Shown here piece by piece: positions 6,987-9,785 of a stretch of DNA of 9,785 bases. The number at the start of each line of letters is the position of its first letter. The first letter of the stretch is position 1. This DNA comes from Enterovibrio sp051650965 (GTDB lineage: Bacteria; Pseudomonadota; Gammaproteobacteria; Enterobacterales; Vibrionaceae), in the NCBI GenBank assembly GCA_051650965.1, contig JBOFRL010000069.1, positions 1-9,785 on the forward strand. The letters run 5' to 3'. A program made the position numbers and the translations under genes. The notes beneath the pieces were generated by a model that worked only from the letters and a program-made list of their open reading frames with translations, searched no databases and was not told the DNA's origin.

Positions 6987-7937
6987 ATGTTTCAACTTTT
7001 AAGGCCTGATCTGTACATTAATTTCATGAAAATCAATCGATACGCTTACATGTTTTCTGCGTTATTGATTGTTTTGTCTCTCCTTTGTTTGTCGACAAAA
7101 TGGCTAAACTGGGGACTTGATTTTACTGGCGGAACGTTGATTGAAGTGAGCTTTGATCAACCGGCTGATCTGACCAAAGTGCGCAGCGTGCTGGCGGAAA
7201 AAGGCTTTGGCGATGCGGTTGTGCAAAATTTTGGTACTGCCCGCGAGGTGATGGTGCGCCTTCGCCCGCGCGCTGAGCTTGAAAATGAGCAGCTGGCAAC
7301 GCAAATTTTGCAAATTTTAAAAGAGGGCACTGGCAGCACAGTTGAAGTGCAGCGCGCGGAGTTCGTCGGTCCAAATGTGGGCGATGAGCTTGCTGAAGCT
7401 GGATTTTTGGCGATTGTGGTCTCGCTGGTCTGCATTTTGCTCTACATCACGATGCGCTTTGAGTGGCGCTTGGCGCTCGGCGCTGTGGCGTCGCTGGCGC
7501 ACGATGTGATCATCACTTTGGGCGTCTTCTCGCTATTGCAGCTTGAGATCGACTTAACTATCGTAGCGGCGCTGCTGACGGTGGTCGGTTACTCGCTCAA
7601 CGACACGATCGTGGTGTATGACCGCGTGCGCGAAAACTTTCGCAAAATTCGTAACGAATCGCCGGCTGAAATAGTTAATATTTCTATTTCTCAAACACTG
7701 AGCAGAACAACCATCACGTCAGGCACAACGCTTGTGGTCGTGATCGCGCTGTTTGTGCAAGGTGGGCCGATGATCCACGGATTTTCGCTCGCGCTGCTGC
7801 TTGGGATCTCGTTTGGTACCTTCTCATCGATTTATATCGCTTCTGCGCTAGCGCTTTCGCTAGGTGTGACGCGTGAGCATTTGCTTCCGCCAGCGCCGGT
7901 GGAAAAAGAAGGGGCTGAGCTCGATATCAACCTTTAA
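6987..7937 (+). CDS. secF: Protein translocase subunit SecF
   Basis: SecF pairs with SecD in the membrane-embedded RND-type export motor. The 316-aa protein (E. coli 323) has a first membrane segment at about residues 20-37, then WGLDFTGGTLIEV at 42-54 (the D1 motif), a short periplasmic domain, and five further membrane segments from about 137 to 293. GYSLNDTIVVYDRVRENF at 201-218 is the D4-type motif; Asp206 matches the important Asp213 of E. coli SecF. SRTTITSGTTL near 239-249 is also typical. A strong ribosome site, TAGGAGG, overlaps the secD stop codon and lies seven bases before ATG. It is the last gene of the string and is followed by a terminator. Confidence 0.98.
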   Translation: MFQLLRPDLYINFMKINRYAYMFSALLIVLSLLCLSTKWLNWGLDFTGGTLIEVSFDQPADLTKVRSVLAEKGFGDAVVQNFGTAREVMVRLRPRAELENEQLATQILQILKEGTGSTVEVQRAEFVGPNVGDELAEAGFLAIVVSLVCILLYITMRFEWRLALGAVASLAHDVIITLGVFSLLQLEIDLTIVAALLTVVGYSLNDTIVVYDRVRENFRKIRNESPAEIVNISISQTLSRTTITSGTTLVVVIALFVQGGPMIHGFSLALLLGISFGTFSSIYIASALALSLGVTREHLLPPAPVEKEGAELDINL

Positions 7938-7955
7938 GAATTGTTTAATAAAAAT

Positions 7956-7984
7956 AAAATGGAGCCGCTGGGCTCCATTTTTTT
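7956..7984. terminator. Bidirectional terminator between secF and suhB
   Basis: AAAATGGAGCC (7956-7966) pairs perfectly with GGCTCCATTTT (7971-7981) around a GCTG loop. On the plus strand it is followed by a T run (7978-7984). On the minus strand the A-rich bases to its left (7950-7959) supply a T-rich tail for suhB. It stands 18 bases after the secF stop and 16 before the suhB stop codon, so it probably serves both convergent transcripts. Confidence 0.93.
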
Positions 7985-7999
7985 ATCCTGCGCGCACAA

Positions 8000-8803
8000 T
8001 TAGCGCATCATGGCTTCAGTGCCGTGCTCGCGCACTTTGGTCAGGATTGATTTGATAAGTTTTGGGTTAGCGGCGATCAAGTTGCCACTGCTAAAGTAGT
8101 TGGTGTTGCCGGTAAAATCGGTGCATAGCGCGCCCGCTTCACGAGCGATCAATTCTGCAGCGGTTAGGCTCCACGGTTTTAAGTTTTGCGCAAAAACGCC
8201 GTCGGTGCGCCCTGCTGCGAGATAGCAAAGATCCAAAGCCGCTGAGCCTGTTTGACGAAAGTCAGCACACTCGATCAGTAGCGCGCTAAATACGCGCACG
8301 AAGCCTTCGCCATATTGTTTAGCGCGATACGGGAAGATGCCCGCAAGAATTGAGCCTTGTAGCTCTTTTGCGCTGCTGACACGAATACGCATGCTGTTTA
8401 GCTGAGCGCCCGCGCCGCGTTGTCCGGTGAAAAGTTCGTTGCGGATCGGATCGTAAACGCAGGCAATTTCAGTTTTGCCTTTGATGCGCAACGCGATTGA
8501 AACGCAGTAGTGAGGAAGAGATCTAGCGAAGTTAGCCGTTCCATCTATCGGGTCGATGATCCATTGGTAGTTTTGATCTTTGCCGACCATTTCGCCACAC
8601 TCTTCGGCGATAATAGTATGATCGGGATATGATTTTCTGATCACATCGATAATGAGCTGCTCAGCAGTGGTATCGATGTTAGTAACAATATCATTGCTAC
8701 CTTTTTGTTGCGTTTCTATAGAATCAGGCTGTTCAGCTGATTTAGCAATGAAATCACCGGCTTTACGCGCTGCGCGTACGGCGATTGTGAGCATAGGATG
8801 CAT
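8000..8803 (-). CDS. suhB: SuhB, inositol monophosphatase-fold Nus factor, Asp212 lost
   Basis: SuhB has an inositol monophosphatase fold. In E. coli it also joins NusA, NusB, NusE and NusG to support rRNA antitermination, and that role does not need phosphatase activity. The protein is 267 aa, exactly the E. coli length, starting at MHPML; the frame extends 11 residues upstream without family similarity. Motif A is intact: Glu67 (EECGE), and Asp84, Ile86, Asp87 in WIIDPIDGTANF. KGSND near 34-38 is kept. Motif B, normally PWDFAAGE, reads PWSLTAAE: the third metal ligand Asp212 is Ser (AGC codon at 8168-8170), and Gly216 is Ala. RQTGSAALDL near 183-192 is conserved. I infer weak or absent phosphatase activity and retention for the Nus role. 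It is convergent with secF and divergent from trmJ. Confidence 0.95.
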   Translation of the reverse strand: MHPMLTIAVRAARKAGDFIAKSAEQPDSIETQQKGSNDIVTNIDTTAEQLIIDVIRKSYPDHTIIAEECGEMVGKDQNYQWIIDPIDGTANFARSLPHYCVSIALRIKGKTEIACVYDPIRNELFTGQRGAGAQLNSMRIRVSSAKELQGSILAGIFPYRAKQYGEGFVRVFSALLIECADFRQTGSAALDLCYLAAGRTDGVFAQNLKPWSLTAAELIAREAGALCTDFTGNTNYFSSGNLIAANPKLIKSILTKVREHGTEAMMR

Positions 8804-8845
8804 ACAATTTTCCCAACAGATGTTAAAGAACGACAAAGCGGCGTG

Positions 8846-8851
8846 AGTATA
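8846..8851 (-). promoter_or_regulatory. Candidate -10 box of suhB
   Basis: On the minus strand TATACT lies 43 bases upstream of the suhB start codon, so transcripts would carry a leader of about 35 bases. The -35 at 17-bp spacing is poor (CTGGCT). The bases AGTATACT (8846-8853) form a palindrome, so the same block reads TATACT on both strands. A GGGA stretch 9 bases before the ATG is the likely ribosome site. Confidence 0.4.
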
Positions 8852-8998
8852 CTTGTTTTTTGGCTAAAAGCCAGCAGCAAACGCATTTGGCGCAGATTGT
8901 CTTTGCGTTACCTGATGATTTTTATGATGAAAACAAAAGCGCGTGCGCCAAAAAAGAAAAGCCACCTTGTCAATTTTGCGGAGAGTTTGCCAAGAATG

Positions 8999-9007
8999 TG
9001 CTAGGAT
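8999..9007 (+). promoter_or_regulatory. Candidate extended -10 promoter of trmJ
   Basis: TGCTAGGAT is an extended -10 element (TGn plus a 4/6 match to TATAAT). Initiation near 9013-9015 would give a leader of about 27 bases before ATG 9041. No -35 of quality is found at 16-18 bp spacing. The rest of the 237-bp gap between suhB and trmJ has no other clear gene. Confidence 0.35.
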
Positions 9008-9040
9008 GCGGCGTTTTTTTAACAACGAAATGCGACAGTT

Positions 9041-9697
9041 ATGCTCGATAATGTGAACACTCTCCTGACGAAGATCAAAATTGTTCTGGTTGGAACAACG
9101 CACTCCGGAAATATTGGCTCTGCCGCGCGCGCGATGAAGGTGATGGGACTGAGCCAGATGGTGCTGGTTGCGCCTGAGTGCAAAGTGGATGGACAAGCGA
9201 TAGCACTTGCGGCAGGCGCGAGTGAAATTGCCAACAATGCGCGCATTGTTGCGTCACTTGAAGAGGCGGTGGCTGATTGTGCGTTGGTGGTGGGCACGAG
9301 TTCGCGCAGTCGCACATTAGATTGGCCGATGCTGGATGCGCGCGAGTGCGGCGTCAAAGTGCTTGAGCGCGTGGCAAATTTGCAGTCGGTGGCGCTGGTG
9401 TTTGGCCGCGAGCGCAATGGCCTTAATAATCAGGAGCTGCAGCTATGCAACTATCATGTGGCGATCCCTGCAAACCCTGACTACTGCTCGCTCAATTTAG
9501 CGATGGCGGTGCAGCTGTTATGTTATGAGATCCGCATGGCTTGCTTGGCGCATGACGCCAGCACGGCGTCCGTCGAGGCGCAAATTTTTCCACAATCAGC
9601 AGATCTGGAACGCTTTTACCAGCATTTAGAAAGTACGCTGCACAATACCTGTCTTTCCTACACAAATCCCTCGATGAAAATCGGGGGATTTTTTTGA
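9041..9697 (+). CDS. trmJ: tRNA (Cm32/Um32) methyltransferase TrmJ, C-terminus replaced by IS sequence
   Basis: TrmJ is a SPOUT-family enzyme that 2'-O-methylates residue 32 of certain tRNAs using S-adenosylmethionine. HSGNIGSAARAMK at 21-33, LAAGASE near 56-62, VVGTSSRSRTLDWPMLD at 83-99, the cofactor-knot motifs FGRERNGL at 121-128 and NPDYCSLNLAMAVQ at 145-158 are intact and match E. coli. Similarity runs through RFYQHLESTL (191-200) and then stops. The last 16 or so residues (about 203-218) come from a sequence that resembles an IS end, with its stop codon inside a terminator. E. coli TrmJ has 246 aa, so about 40 residues (the RLRRLF...ILRGIL helices) are missing. That segment belongs to the C-terminal region needed for tRNA binding, so activity may be reduced. 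The ATG at 9041 lacks a clear ribosome site; GTG 9053 is an alternative start. Confidence 0.92.
   Translation: MLDNVNTLLTKIKIVLVGTTHSGNIGSAARAMKVMGLSQMVLVAPECKVDGQAIALAAGASEIANNARIVASLEEAVADCALVVGTSSRSRTLDWPMLDARECGVKVLERVANLQSVALVFGRERNGLNNQELQLCNYHVAIPANPDYCSLNLAMAVQLLCYEIRMACLAHDASTASVEAQIFPQSADLERFYQHLESTLHNTCLSYTNPSMKIGGFF
9664..9695 (+). terminator. Strong terminator just inside the IS end
   Basis: AAATCCCTCGAT (9664-9675) pairs with ATCGGGGGATTT (9680-9691), 12 bp with one T-G pair, closed by a GAAA tetraloop and followed by a T run to 9695. The T run supplies the TGA stop of the truncated trmJ frame (9695-9697). It ends trmJ transcription and would shield the transposase gene from read-through. 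Confidence 0.9.
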
Positions 9698-9751
9698 ATT
9701 TTTATCGATTTTCCTGATCTCAACTAGACAAAACAAAGTGTTGAGGGAAGT

Positions 9752-9785
9752 ATGGTGTTTTTAACAGATGCAGAGCAATGGGCGA
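9752..9785 (+). CDS. Start of a probable IS4-family transposase, cut by the window end
   Basis: ATG 9752 has GAGGGAAG (9743-9750) as a good ribosome site, and the frame stays open to the window end. It encodes only 11 residues: MVFLTDAEQWA. A short N-terminal run ending in D/A-x-x-W-A is the way Tn5-type transposases begin (E. coli Tn5: ...RAADWAKS), but eleven residues cannot prove identity. The call leans on the IS-like end 103 bases upstream. If that end is not an IS, this is an unrelated gene of unknown function. Confidence 0.45.
   Translation, partial: MVFLTDAEQWA

Larger units (their letters stand above)
9649..9785 (+). mobile_element. Left end of an IS4-family (IS50/Tn5-group) insertion sequence, partial
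   Basis: CTGTCTTTCCTACACAAAT (9649-9667) matches the Tn5 mosaic end at 14 of 19 positions, including the terminal CTGTCT and the inner TACACA. It begins exactly where TrmJ homology ends. A strong terminator follows within the first 50 bases, as IS elements often carry to block inward read-through, and a well-spaced ribosome site and new reading frame follow. The right end, second inverted repeat and target duplication lie beyond the window. The nine bases at 9640-9648 are the expected target duplication. The call rests on the terminal motif, the abrupt loss of homology and the layout. Confidence 0.6.

Noticed and set aside
8804..8836. Upstream start giving SuhB an 11-residue extension
   Set aside because: E. 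coli SuhB begins at MHPML, which matches the start at 8803; the added residues have no counterpart.
8860..9051. A 63-codon plus-strand frame with a CxxC pair and several Cys residues (PPCQFCGEF...) between suhB and trmJ
   Set aside because: It needs a TTG start with no ribosome site, overlaps the proposed trmJ promoter and the trmJ start, and resembles no family I recognise. The Cys pattern is intriguing but not enough to call a gene.

Overview
The window reads as chromosomal DNA of a gammaproteobacterium. It has a queA-tgt-yajC-secD-secF gene string, a rRNA operon tail with 5S-tRNA-Thr-5S (the layout of E. coli rrnD), and SuhB, TrmJ, AceB-type, Tgt and SecD proteins that align well with E. 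coli. I cannot fix the family; something outside the Enterobacteriaceae is likely, because base composition is moderate and the protein matches are similar rather than near-identical.

Layout. 1-430: the distal end of a rRNA operon, with a 5S gene, a tRNA-Thr(GGT), a second 5S copy with a weakened terminal helix, and a strong terminator. 617-2248: a full-length AceB-type malate synthase homologue that has lost the metal-binding Asp and most of the signature loops. 2390-7937: a promoter and inverted repeat, then queA, tgt, yajC, secD and secF on one strand, closed by an 11-bp-stem terminator. 8000-8803 (minus strand): suhB, convergent with secF. 9041-9697: trmJ, divergent from suhB. 9649 to the window end: the apparent left end of an IS4-family (IS50/Tn5-group) insertion sequence. 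It contains a terminator and the start of a probable transposase, and it has replaced the C-terminus of TrmJ.

Themes. Most genes serve translation and protein export: 5S and tRNA, queuosine modification of tRNA (QueA, Tgt), tRNA 2'-O-methylation (TrmJ), Sec translocation (YajC, SecD, SecF) and rRNA antitermination (SuhB). Two genes look like pseudoenzymes. The malate synthase has the metal ligand Asp changed to Ser inside a destroyed signature motif. SuhB has the third metal-binding Asp (Asp212) changed to Ser, which fits a protein kept for its non-catalytic role with the Nus factors in rRNA transcription. The third notable event is the IS insertion that truncates TrmJ. I see no CRISPR array, phage or defence system in the window.
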